Below are positions 42,399-54,257 of a stretch of DNA of 64,000 bases, piece by piece (positions within the stretch are counted from its first letter, which is position 1; each line of letters begins with the position of its first letter). Made by a program: the position numbers and the translations under genes. This DNA is from Saccharum officinarum (taxonomy: Eukaryota > Streptophyta > Magnoliopsida > Poales > Poaceae): contig CM036231.1 in assembly GCA_020631735.1 (NCBI GenBank), forward strand, positions 1,205,831 through 1,269,830. Direction: 5' to 3'. The notes under the pieces were generated by a model, which was not told the origin of the DNA, did no database searches, and saw nothing but the letters and a program-made list of their open reading frames with translations.

Positions 42399-45300
42399 GT
42401 CAATTACAAAGCCGGAGAAAGGCATTGGGTGCTTGATAGTGGGTGCACTCAACATATGACCGGGGATTCTTGTATGTTCAAATCAATTGATACAAGTCAA
42501 AATGGTGGTTTTGATGCTATCACTTTTGGTAACAACAAGAAAGGCAAAGTCAAGGGGCTTGGTAAAATTGCAATCTCTAATGACATGAGCATATCCAATG
42601 TGTTGCTAGTTGAGAGCTTGGACTTCAACTTATTGTCAATAGCACAACTTTGTGATCTCGGTTTCAAATGCATATTTGGTAGTGATGATGTTGAAGTTGT
42701 TAGTATTGATGGTACAAACATGATATTCAAAGGATTTAGACATGATAGCTTATACTTGGTTGACTTCAATGATAGTGAGACACAATTGACATCATGCTTG
42801 CTTAGTAAATCTAGTATAGGATGGTTGTGTCATAGAAGGCTTGGTCATGTTGGAATGAAACAATTAAACAAACTTTTGAGGCATGACTTAGTTAGAGGCT
42901 TGAAAGATGTGACTTTTGAAAAGGATAAACCATGTAGTGCTTGTCAAGCCGACAAACAAGTTGGAAATACACATCCTAGTAAGAGTGAAATGAGCACATC
43001 AAAGGCATTTGAGCTATTGCACATGAACTTGTTTGGGCCAACAACATATACTAGCATTGGTGGCAAAAAGTATGACTTTGTGATAGTGGATGACTACACT
43101 AGATACACTTGGGTGTTCTTTCTCTATGACAAGAGTGATGTTTATGATCTATTCAAGTCTTTTGTCAAGAGAGTGCAAAATGAGTTTGAAATCACCATCA
43201 AGAAGATTAGAAGTGACAATGGTAGTGAGTTCAAGAACACAAGAATTGAGAAATTATGTGATGATCTTGGTATTAGACATCAATTCTCTCCAACCTACAC
43301 TCCTCAATCCAATGGTGTAGTTGAAAGGAAAAATAGAACCTTGATTGATATGGCTAGATCAATGCTTAGTGAATATAATGTGAGTCATTCTTTTTAGAGT
43401 GAAGCCATCAACACGGCTTGCTATTGTAGCAACCGTCTCTATTGCCATGGGAAGCTTGGGAAGACACCATATGAGCTATTGAATAGAAGAAAGCCCAATA
43501 TTGCATACTTTAGAGTGTTTGGTTGTAAATGCTATATTCTTAAGAAAGGCACTAGATTGAGCAAGTTTGAAAAGAAATATGATGAAGGATTCTTACTTGG
43601 TTATTCTACCACAAGCAAAGCATATAGAGTTTGGAATCTCACAAATGGCACCTTGGAAGAAGTTCATGATGTTGAGTTTGATGAAACCCAAGGGTCTCAA
43701 AATGAAGCTCAAAACCTTGATGATGTGAGAGGAGATCAATTGTCAAATGCAATGAAAAACATGGACATTGGTGATGTTAGGACAAGGCAAGTTGATGATG
43801 ATGATGATGATATTCATGTGATCAACCAAAGTGTGTAAATTGATACAAATCAAACAAGCTCTAGTGGGTCTCATGATGAAGCTTAAGTTCAAGGTCAAAC
43901 AAGGGGAAGCAATCAACTTCCAATACTCCAACCTACTAGCATTGCAAGAGATCATCCATTGGACCAAATCATTGGTGGAATTCAAAGTGGTGTTCAAACT
44001 AGATCAAGATTAGCATCCTTTTGTGAGCATTACTCATTTGTGTCACTTGAAGAACCTAAGAAATTAGAAGATGCTTTGAAGGATTCCGATTGGGTAAATG
44101 TCATGCATGAAGAACTAAACAACTTTGCTAGAAATCAAGTTTGGAAACTTGTTGAGAGGCCAAATAACTACAATATGATTGGTACTAAGTGGGTCTTTAG
44201 AAACAAGCAAGATCAAGATGGCATGGTTGTGAGGAACAAAGCAAGATTAGTAGCACAAGAATACACTCAAGTTGAGGGTCTTGACTTTGGAGAGACATAT
44301 GCACCCGTTACAAGATTGGAGGCTATTAGAATCTTATTAGAATATGCTTGTGCACACAACATCAAGCTCTATCAAATGGATGTCAAGAGTGCATTTCTCA
44401 ATAGCTACATCAATGAAGAAGTCTATATTGAGCAACCTCCCGGTTTTGAAGATGATAAGAAGCCTGACCATGTTTACAAGCTAAAGAAGGCATTGTATGA
44501 TTTGAAGCAAGCACCTAGAGCATGGTATGAGATATTGAGGGACTTTCTTCTCTCTAAAGGGTTCAAGATGGGAAAGGTTGACACCACTCTCTTCACCAAG
44601 AAGCTTGGAAATGACTTGTTTGTGTTACAAATCTATATGGATGACATTATCTTTAGATCAACTAACCAAGACTTTTATGAAGAGTTTGGAAATATGATGG
44701 CTAATGAGTTTGAGATGTCTATGATTGGAGAGCTTAGTTACTTCTTTGGACTTCAAATCAAGCAAATGAAGAATGTCACTTTTGTAAGTCAAGGGAAGTA
44801 CATCAAGGACATGATCAAGAAGTTTGGATTGCAAGATGCTAAACCAATGAGTACACCAATGGACACAAATGATCAATTGGGTGTTGATGCTAGTGGCAAC
44901 ATGGTAGATCAAAAACAATATCGGTCTATGATTGGAAGTTTGCTCTATATCACCGCTTCTAGGCCGGATGTGATGTTTAGTGTGTGCAAGTGTGCAAGAT
45001 ATCAAGTTTTACCTAGAGAAAGTCACTTGAAAGCAACCAAGAGGATATTGAGATATCTAAAGGGCACTCATGATGTTGGATTATGGTTTCCAAAGGGGTC
45101 TAATTTTTAGTTGATTGGATATTCAGACTCCGACTATGGTGAATGCAAGATTGATAGAATGAGCACAAGTGGCACTTGTCAATTGCTTGGAAGGTCTCTT
45201 GTTTCGTGGTCATCAAAGAAACAAAATAGTGTTGCACTATCTACCGCCGAGGCCGAATACATTAGTGCCGGTAGTTGTTGTGCACAATTGCTTTGGATGA

Positions 45301-45587
45301 AAGCCACCTTGAATGACTTTGGAATAAAATTCAAGAATGTACCATTATTTTGTGACAATAAAAGTGCTATCAAGATGACTCAAAATCCAGTTCAACATTC
45401 AAGAACCAAGCGCATTGACATAAGGCATCACTTTATAAGAGACCATCAACAAAAGGGTGATATTAGCATTGAGAGCATTGGCACCGAAGATCAACTAGCC
45501 GACATCTTTACAAAGCCACTTGATGAGAAAAGGTTTTACAAGTTAAAGAATGAATTGAACATACTTGACTTCTCCAACTTGAAATGA
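42399..45587 (+). pseudogene. SIRE-A pol remnant (protease, integrase, RT, RNase H)
   Basis: Single frame after the gag stop. Protease WVLDSGCTQHMTG near 42425. Integrase zinc region HRRLGHVGMKQL and CSACQADKQVG; core with HMNLFGP where the first catalytic Asp should be, then RSDNGSEF and NGVVERKNRT holding the later catalytic residues. RT 43959-44900 with YQMDVKSAFLN and active-site YMDDIIF. RNase H 45111-45587 with DSDYGECKIDR, STAEAEYISA and DIRHHFIRDH. Stops at 43395 (TAG), 43836, 43884 and 45108 break the frame. The lost integrase Asp and four stops make it inactive. Confidence 0.85.
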
Positions 45588-46663
45588 GTGCACCCCCACA
45601 TTTTTATATGACATGCCTCTCCTCCAACATAGCAAGGTAAAGTTGTTTGGCATATTATTCATACTTTGCTAAGGACATGGTTAGAACATATAGACATATT
45701 TGCATGACAAATAAGCTCATTCATGAAAATCAAATGATTTTGATGTATATATGGTACCACTATTGCTTCTATGTTTGATTGATCTAGTGGTAGCATATGA
45801 CATGTTTGTGGGCTTGCAAACCTAGTGTTGAATCTAGTAAACGAGCTCATGATGTGTAATTCAACATGGTCAAGATAACCCTTATACTTTATGATGTGTG
45901 AAGAAGCTTGTCCTTAGATCAAACCGAATTACATATTCTAGGCAAGTGATCTAGATTGAACCATAATTTGGACTCCCTCATATTGATTGACTTAACTCTC
46001 CCTAAAATTGGCACCTTTTTGGTGATTGTTGACAAAGGGGGAGAGAAAAGTCACAAAGATAGAAAAGTCACAAAGATAAAAAGTTAAGTTACAAAAGGGG
46101 AGAAAAATATAGTAAGGGGAAGAGAATAACATTGGAAAGGGATCAATTAAAATTGAGCACACAAGTAGGGGGAGCAAGCTCATGACTGATTTGTTGCATT
46201 TGTATGTGCATTAACATGATGAATTGTTGCATTGCAAAACTTAAATTCATATTCATGATTGTATGGTGATTGCTAGAAATAGAACTTGAATGATGATTTA
46301 TTGAGAGTAGCTTTACAAGTGGTTTATAGACACCTTTACTTATAATGTTGATCTCACGGGGTACTTTAGTGTTTGTGATCTTTACAAGTGATGTATTACA
46401 AGTGGTGTCTAGCTACATCGATGCTAAGGATGGTATATAAAGGCAACTCCGATAGGTATCACGCTTCAAAGGTCCATTCTATATACCTTAGCATGAATTT
46501 GATAGTAGTAACTCTCCCAAAATTCAAATCCATACATATGTGCACAATTGAATCAAACTCATGGAAGCACATATGTAGGGGGAGCTAATACTATCGAAAT
46601 TGAAAATTGATTTCATTTCATATCTTTGTGATGGTTGTCATCAATTACCAAAAAGGGAGAGAT
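45588..46663 (+). other. SIRE-A 3' non-coding region and polypurine tract
   Basis: About 1.1 kb without a supported ORF. Contains several GGGGGAGC/GGGGGAGAG purine runs and ends in AAAAAGGGAGAGA (46650-46662), the polypurine tract, just before the LTR. No env-like ORF remains. Confidence 0.7.
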
Positions 46664-48601
46664 TGAAGGCCCAAGTTTAGTTTTGGTAATTAATGACACC
46701 AAGTTGCTAATGCCATGTGTTAAGTGTTTTGAGTTAGACATAAGCAACACATGTGATGAAGGTGTATGTGGCAAGGAGTGGTGGCCACGAGATCACAAAG
46801 AGATGGTTCATGGACATGAAATGATGATCATGGTGGAGATGTACATAATATGATGGACATGATGATCAAGTGGAAAAGAAGGATCTAAGAGCGCAAGGCA
46901 AAGGTATAACCATAGGGTTTTTCTTTTGCCGGTCTAAGATGAGTAGAGAAGTGATTGACCGGGTTTAGGATACATAGCCGACTATCAAGAGGGACAATCA
47001 CGGTTAGCTTGGGAATCAAGTGCCACTAGATCATTGTCTTGAGCATATGCATTAGAATCTAGTAAAGAGCTAACATAATGTCTTAAAAAATGTTTATGAA
47101 ATGCTAACACATATGCACATGGTGGTGTACACTTGGTTAGCGAGGATTTGGCGCTTTTTGGGGAAGTGAAATGCCTATTTTCTACTGCGCCGGAAGTCGG
47201 AAAAGAAACAGAGGCAAACGGCGGTCACTGTGGTGACCGGACGCTGCACCGGACGCGGTCACGGTTTGACCGGACACGTCCTGTCAGTTCAACTCGGTGC
47301 TACTAGGGTTTCTGACCGGACGCTGGTCTGGCCTGACCAGCGCGTCCGGTCAGTTCACCTGTGCGCAAAAGAAGAGCGCGCGACCGGTGCGTCTGGTCCC
47401 TCACGGAACCGAAGCGTCTGGTCAGGCGTCCAGAGGGGCAGAGCGTAGCGGAGTGCTGATCGGACGCGTGACGCGTTCGGTCATGTGAGATCGGACGCGT
47501 CCGGTCGCGGTGGGAGCTTACTAGACTCTGACCGGACGCCAGATGCAGCGCGTCCGGTCAAACGCTAGAGCACGTCCGGTCACGACAACGGTAACTTCTG
47601 ACGTGCACTGTTCACGCTTGTCCTGTAGTGACCAGACGCGTCCGGTCACCCTGACCGGTGCGTCCGGTCAGTACGTTTTTCACTGCGTCGTTCGGTAATG
47701 GCTAGCTGCGTACCCCTTTGCTATAAATAGAAGATGTCTGGGGTTTGAGGGTAACTCTTGCACATTTTGAGACCTAGAGACATCCTTTGAGCTAGAGAAC
47801 AACCCCTCCACTCATCTCTTTGCATAGTTGCACATCTTGAGTGAGATTGAGTGAGATTCAAGTGCATTGCTGAGAGTTGCATTCTAGAGGCACTTGATCT
47901 TCGAGTTACTACAGATTTCTTGTTACTCTTCCATGTTTCCTGACACGGTAGACGACTTAGAGCAGCGGAGGTGATTGAGATCACAATTGAAGATTGTTGG
48001 AGCCCTCACCAAGTGTTGTAAGGGGTTCTTGATCCTTCCCCGCGGGAGTTCACAAATTGGATACTCTAGTGGAGCTCGTGGCTTGGAGGATCTCCATCTT
48101 GTGTGCGGTTGTGCGGCGCCCACCGAGGGCTCGACTCTTGATAGTCGATTAGCTCGCGAACCGATAAGTGGGTGCATCGCTACAACAAGGAGTAGCTTGC
48201 CGGGAAGCGAGTGAACCTCGATAAAAATCTTGTGTCATCTCTTTGCCGAGGATTTCTCTTGTGGTTGATCATTGTGATTGATTCTTCGAGTGCATTACTT
48301 CTCTACATCGTTGGTATAAGAATCAAGTCACTTACTCTTTACTTTCATGTACTATTCCTAGTGTAGTTTGCTTAGTGTAGCTTTTATCACATAGGAGTAA
48401 GTAGCTTAGTGACTTAGTCTTGTTGGTGTGTATTAGAGATCATAGCCTTACTTCAATAGAATTGTATAGGTGGCTTGCATAGTGTAGTTGAGCTAGTGCT
48501 AGATTTAGCTTAGCCATCTTTCATACTAACGTGTTTATTTAGTGAAGCTTGTAGATTTTTAAATAGGCTATTCACCCCCCTCTAGCCGTTTGGACCTTAC
48601 A
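46664..48601 (+). repeat. SIRE-A central LTR (shared by both internal regions)
   Basis: 1938 bp, TGAAGGCCCAAG...GACCTTACA. It serves as 3' LTR of the first internal region and 5' LTR of the partial second one. Lacks about 84 bp present in the 5' LTR near 38900-38985, and has an extra short segment near 47560. TATAAATA at 47722-47729. Confidence 0.9.
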
Positions 48602-49766
48602 AGTGGTATCGGAGTCGAGGCACTGTTTATTTGAGGCTTAACAACCTATGGTGAAAAAGAAATGACTCAATTAAGCTTGCACATCAACAACACCAAGAAG
48701 GCACCTCACTTTGATGGCAAAAATTATGCATATTGGAAGGTTAATATGACCGCACACCTCAAGTCAATCAACAGAGAAGTGTGGAAGGTCACCAAAATAA
48801 AATTTGAGGTTGGTAATCCAGAAGCACCTACTTCGATGGAATAGAAGAAGCTCCAATGTAATAACATTGCCATTAGTGCTCTTCATGAGGCACTAGATGA
48901 TAAGACCTTTGAGCAAGTGAAGAACATTGAGATTGCTCATGATGCTTGGGCCAAGCTAGAAGAAACTTTTGAGGGCACCGAAGGCACAAAGACCGCTAAA
49001 GCATATATCTTGCAAGAAAATTTTTCAAGCTTTAAAATGCAAGATGATGAGAGTGCACCAGAAATATTTCATCGGTTGCAAGTCATTGTTAATGAGCTCA
49101 AGGCACTTGGTGAGGAGGTCAAGAACAACCAATTCTCTATGAAGTTCTTGAGAAGCTTACCCAAGAGATGATGAGAAGGATGAGTTGGTCAAGAAGAAGA
49201 AGAAGAAGGAAAATGAGAAGAAAGATGATGAAAAAGAAGAAGAGTGTGGCATTCAAATCCACCACATCCAAGGGAAAATCCAAAATTGAATCATCAAATG
49301 ATGAAGACTCAAGCTCTTGTGATAGTGATGACATTGATGAGAAGATGGCTCTCTTTGTCAAGCAATTTGGCAAATTCATGAAGAAGAAAGGCTATCGTGC
49401 AAGAAGGAGGAAGAACTCATCCAAGAAGAGTGAGCATACCATGAGATGCTTTAGATGCCATAGCAAGGACCATCTCATTGCAAAGTGTCCTTATGATAGT
49501 GATGATGAAGATGCTATTAAGGAGAGAAAGAAGAAAAAGAAGAAGCAAGAAAAGAAGGAGAGCTCTCATAAGAAGAAGAATGATTCTCATGTTGCTACAT
49601 GGGATAGTGATGATTCCTCAAGTGATGATGAGGATGACAACAAGAGCAAGAAGAAGGGACATGCTAGCATTTAGCTTAGCCATCTTTTATACAAACGTGT
49701 TTGTTTAGTGAAGCTTATAGATTTTTAAATAGGCTATTCACCCCCTCTAGCCGTTTGGACCTTACA
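48602..49766 (+). pseudogene. Second, truncated SIRE-A internal region (partial gag) joined to LTR end
   Basis: Primer site TGGTATCGGAGT, then gag from ATG 48662 (MTQLSLHINNTKKAP). It carries a TAG at 48842-48844, exactly where the first copy has one, then stays open through 48917-49171 and 49168-49674. Its zinc knuckle CFRCHSKDHLIAKC is intact. At about 49670 gag sequence (GGGACATGCTAGCATT) changes directly into LTR sequence (TAGCTTAGCCATC), with short shared GCTAG/ATTT at the join, so pol and most of the last LTR were deleted. Confidence 0.8.
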
Positions 49767-49771
49767 ACATG

Positions 49772-49894
49772 GGCTAGGAAAGAAAACTCAATCCGTAGAG
49801 AGGGAAGCACGGACTGGTGCTAAGGGTTCTTGCCTGGCATTATAGTAACAACAGGTTAGGGGGAAGACCCCTCTATGAATGATGACCTCATGGT
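49772..49894 (-). other. Host spacer between the two SIRE insertions
   Basis: 123 bp outside both elements. Contiguous with 38421 on one side and 60080 on the other before the insertions, by the ACATG and ATGGT duplications. Part of the unidentified minus-strand remnant. Confidence 0.6.
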
Positions 49895-52125
49895 TGAAAG
49901 TCCCTAGTTTGGTTTTGGCTAATTGATGAAACCTAGGACTAACCTTTGTATGTAAGTGGATGATTTAGATAAAGGTGGTTATTGAATATGAGACATGACA
50001 TTGACTCATATGACCATGATGATGAAGACCAAGATGATGCTTGGCTCGACGAACCGGTTGTGAAGGTGAAGGGCAAGTCGAGGCTTCGAAGTGAAGGACC
50101 ATGCGATGGTGAAGCTTGAGCAAGACTTGGCGCCGACGGACCGATGCAACGGTGAAGAGCAAATGAAGTCAAGGTCGATGGATCGAGACGGTCATGTGAT
50201 GATATGAAGTGGATCATATCTTTTGGAAAAACAAAATGGGCTCAAGGCAAAGGTATAACCATAGGGTCATTTTGTTTTGCACTCAAGACACCATAGAAGG
50301 TGTGAGTGGTTTAGGATCGATAGCCAAACTATTAAGAGGGGAATTCTTATCGGTTATTCGATGCACGGGTGCCACTAGGTGAATTCATAAAGTGCATTGC
50401 ATGTAGGGCCTAGTGAGCTAACTGGAAAACCTTCGAAAATGATTATGAAAATGCTAACACACGTGCACAAGGTGGTGATCACTTGTTGGTGTTGGCACAT
50501 TTACGAAGGCGTTGAAGTTTGAGCGGTAGAGAGGGTTTGGGTCTCTCTCTCCCTCCCGCCGAGCTTGCGAGCGTGGGATTCAGACATTTTCGAGGAGATG
50601 AAATGCCTATTTTCCACTACGCCGGAAATCAGAAAAGAAACGGAGGCGAACGGAGGTCACAGAGGTGACCGGACGCTGCACCGGACGCGGTCATGGTATG
50701 ACCGGACGCGTCCGGTCAGCAGTCAGGCGCGCGGGTGCTAGGTTTTGCAACCGGCGCGTCCGGTCACTCACGGGACCGGCGCGTCCGGTCAGGTGCCCAG
50801 AAGGAACTGTGGTTCGCAAGGACGATCGGACACGGGGCGCGTCCGGTCACATGCGATCGGACGCGTCCGATCGTTAAGGGAGCTTACTAGACTCTAACCA
50901 GACGCGGGCACTATCGCGTCCGGTCGTTGGCTGGAGCGCGTCCGGTCGTTGCTTCGCGGGCGCGCGGTGCTGTGCGATCGGTGCGTCCGGTCGTTGACTG
51001 GAGCGCGTCCGGTCACTCAAGACCAGCGCGTCCGGTTGTTATGAGAAGCGCGTCCGGTCATGGGGTTTGACCATTGGCGCAGTGACCGTTGGAGGATCGG
51101 ACGCGGTTGAGCGCGTCCGGTCAGTTTTGACCGGCGCGTCCGGTCATCCCGAAAAGACCCAGTGAAGGGGTATAATGGCTCTATTCGGATGGGATGCTTA
51201 TAAATACTTGTTGGCCGGCCCTTGGAGAGGTCTCTCGTGATTTCTAACATACTTGTGCATCCTTTGAGCTAGAGCTTCATCTCCCACTCATCTCTCTTGC
51301 TTGATTGCAAATCAAAAGTGAGATCGAGTGATCCCAAAGTGCATTGCATAGCTTGAGGGCATCTAGTGGCACTTGTGGGTGGTTTAGCCGGTGGATTTCT
51401 TGTTACTCTTGGAGAGTACCGCTCCTAGCCGGCTTGGAGAATATTGGAGGCGTTGGCAAAAGAAGGAGATTGTTCTTAGCCACCTTCGGTTGATTGTAAG
51501 AGGTTCTTATGCTTTCCTCGGCGGAGCGCCAAAAGCAACTCTAGTGGATTGCGCGTGTCATTGAGTTACCTCACTTGAGAGTGGTGTCTTGCGGTGCCTT
51601 GCGGGGCATGCCTTGAGGGGCAAGTGACTTGAGGGTCACACCGAGGAACCATCTAAGTGTTGGTCGACACAACCGGTGACGTAGCTTGTCGGTGCACAAG
51701 TGAACACCGGGTGAACAAAAACATTGTGTCTCTTGTCTCCTGGTGATTGGTCTTCATATTGTGTTGTCGTCAATATTAATTGATTGAATATCATCTTGGT
51801 GATTGGCAACATCTTCACTCCACCGTCGGTATAAGATTCAAAATCCTTTCTCTCGCATTTATATTTACTAGATTATTCTTGTGTAGCTCTAGTAGTAGCT
51901 TTGCTAGTTATTGTTAGCTTGCTCACTAGTGCAAGATTAGTGACTTAGCCCTTGTGTGAACTAGAGATCATAATCTACTAGTCTTGTGGATAGGAGGCTG
52001 GCATCACAACCGTAGGCTAAGCAAAACTCGCTTTGCGCCATTTGTTATTCTAACAAGTTTGCTTAGTGGCTTGTGTAGGATTTTTTATAGGCTATTCACC
52101 CCCTCTAGCCATCTAGGACCTTACA
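49895..52125 (+). repeat. SIRE-B 5' LTR
   Basis: 2231 bp. Contains twelve exact GCGTCCGGT cores between about 50700 and 51150, then TATAAATA at 51199-51206. Short open frames inside are incidental. Confidence 0.92.
50662..51148. promoter_or_regulatory. Reiterated GCGTCCGGT motif array upstream of TATA (SIRE-B 5' LTR)
   Basis: Twelve exact GCGTCCGGT cores plus several variants and complements in about 490 bp. The full palindrome GACCGGACGCGTCCGGTC occurs near 50700. The TATA box at 51199-51206 follows about 50 bp later. Confidence 0.65.
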
Positions 52126-52127
52126 AG

Positions 52128-52139
52128 TGGTATCAGAGC
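52128..52139 (+). other. SIRE-B primer binding site
   Basis: TGGTATCAGAGC, a perfect match to the initiator-tRNA-Met complement, 2 bp after the LTR. Confidence 0.88.
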
Positions 52140-52185
52140 CGTGGTCACCGTTTTAATCAAGACTTAACATCCTTCGATGTGAAAA

Positions 52186-54246
52186 ATGGCTCAAATTGTG
52201 TTCAATCATGTTGGGGGCAAGCCACCGTTCTTTGATGATGTTAGTTCTTTTGCTCATTGGAAGAGAAAAATGACAATGTACCTTGGTTCTATTCATGAGA
52301 GAGTATTGCAAGTCACCAAGAATGATTTTGCTATCATTGATCCCAATCATCTCACCGATGAAGATAGAGCAAATAGAACATGTAATAGAATGGCTCTCAA
52401 TACACTTTACAATGGTATTGACATAAAAGTATTTGAGGGCATCAAGGATTTGGAATTTGCTAGTGAAGTATGGACAAGGTTGAGTGAAACATATGAGGGC
52501 ACTAAGGTTGTGAAGAGTGCCAAGCTATATGGGCTCAAGAGTGAGTTTGAGAACTTCAAGATGAAAGAAGAAGAAACAATCTTAGAGATGTTTCATAGAT
52601 TGCAAGTCATTGTGAATGATCTCAAGAGCTTAGGGCATAAGACATAAGACCAAGTTTTTTGCCACAAATTCTTGTTGAGCTTACCAAAAAGATTTAAAAT
52701 GTTGATCATGATGCTACAAAGAGATGGGCTTGATGCAATAAAGCCCAATGATTTGCTTGGAGAGGTATTGACCTTTGACAAGTATGATCAAGATGTTGAT
52801 GAGAAGGAGAAGGAGGAAGAGAAGAAGAAGAAGACCGTGGCATTCAAGGCCACCTCCTCCAAGGGCAGAGCTACCATCATTGAAGAAGAAGAAGACAATA
52901 ATGAAGATGAAGATTTTGAAATTGATGATGAGACACTTGCTCTTGTAGTCAAGAAAATGGGTCACATGTTCATTAAGAGAAGTGGTTTCAAAAATAGATA
53001 TGATAATTTCAAGAGTAATGAGCAACAAAGAAAGTGCTTCAATTGTGATAGCACCGAACATCTTCAAGCCGAATGTCCCTATGACAAGAAGAAGAACAAC
53101 AAGAGGGGCAAGTTTGAGAAGAAAAAGAGAGAAGCCAAGATGACTTTCAAGAAGGGTAAGAATGGAGCCTATGTGGTCACTTGGGAAAGTGATGATGATG
53201 ATGAAGAAGAAGAATCATCATCCAACAAGGCTTTTGCTTCCATTGCTATCAACAAGAAGCCATCACTATTTGATTCATCCTCGTCGTGCCTCAAGGCCAA
53301 AGAAACTAAGGTAATATATGATAAGAGTGATGATGAAAGTGAAATAGAATATGCTCATAATAGTGATAATGATAATGATAATGAAAATGATGATGATGAA
53401 CCAACTAAAGAACAACTATATGACTTGATGCAACAAACTAGAGACATAGCTATTGCCAAGAACAAGGAGTGTAAGAAGCTTTCAATGAAAGTAGCAATAC
53501 TTGAGAAAGTTTTTAGTGAGCTTAAGACCACTCATGAGAGTCTAGTGGGAGACCATGAGGATCTTGGTAAGGCTCATTCCAAGTTTGAAAAAGCTCACTC
53601 ATTGCTACTTGAGCAACAAGCAAAGAAGAAGGTTATTGTATCATGTGATATAGGTGTTACATGTGATATAATTGATGAATCCTCTAATGAATCTATCATC
53701 ATGTCAAATGCTAACCCTTCTTGTAGCTCTTCATCCACCAACACCGACTCTACCTCCACTACTAGTGATGGTTTCACTTGTGATATCTCACTAATGGTTG
53801 AGAATGAGACTCTCAAGAAAGAGGTGGATGAGCTCACTCACGCCCTAGGCAAGGCCTATGGTGGTGAGGCCCGCTTGCTTAAGTGCTTGGGTAGTCAAAG
53901 GTTCTCTCTTAACAAAGAGGGATTGGGCTACACCCCCAAGAAAGGCAAGTCAGCCTTTGCAACTCCAAAGCCTAGCTTTGTAAAGGGCAATGGTCGGTTT
54001 TGTAATAGATGCAAGCAAGTTGGACATCTAGAGCATAATTGCAATAAAAAGAACCAAAGCAAGAACCTTGTTAATGCTATACCTTTTGATTCTTGCTATG
54101 TGCTTACCAAAGGTGTGAAAGGTGTGAAAGCTAAGTTTATTGGTACACCCATTGTTGGCCCAAAGAAGAAGGCTATTTGGGTACCAAAGAGCTTAGTTAC
54201 TAACCTACAAGGACCCAAGCAAAAATGGGTACCTAAACTTTATTGA
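52186..54246 (+). pseudogene. SIRE-B gag, one nonsense codon
   Basis: ATG at 52186 (MAQIVFNHVGGKPPFFDD) opens a gag that is continuous in one frame to TGA at 54244-54246 except for a TAA at 52645-52647. It has the N-terminal copia gag domain (AHWKRKMTMYLGSI), first zinc knuckle CFNCDSTEHLQAEC near 53035, a long acidic/lysine-rich low-complexity and coiled-coil region, and a second knuckle CNRCKQVGHLEHNC near 54000. It ends in the motif KKKAIWVPKSLVTNL, shared with SIRE-A. It would form the virus-like particle. Confidence 0.85.
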
Positions 54247-54257
54247 TTTGCTTGTAG

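Larger units (their letters stand above)
38422..49766 (+). mobile_element. Composite Ty1/copia element, SIRE/Maximus lineage (SIRE-A)
   Basis: A single ACATG target duplication (38417-38421, 49767-49771) encloses LTR (38422-40348), internal region (40349-46663), second complete LTR (46664-48601), a second primer site and partial gag (48602-49670), and the last ~97 bp of a third LTR (49670-49766). Lineage: initiator-tRNA-Met primer site, long gag with two zinc knuckles and coiled coil, copia domain order PR-IN-RT-RNase H, and a ~1-kb non-coding 3' region. Many nonsense codons make it non-autonomous. Confidence 0.88.

Noticed and set aside
46388..46853. Small frames at the SIRE-A 3' end (also near 38306-38611)
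   Set aside because: The same peptide appears at both places because they are LTR copies; LTR-encoded and not genes.
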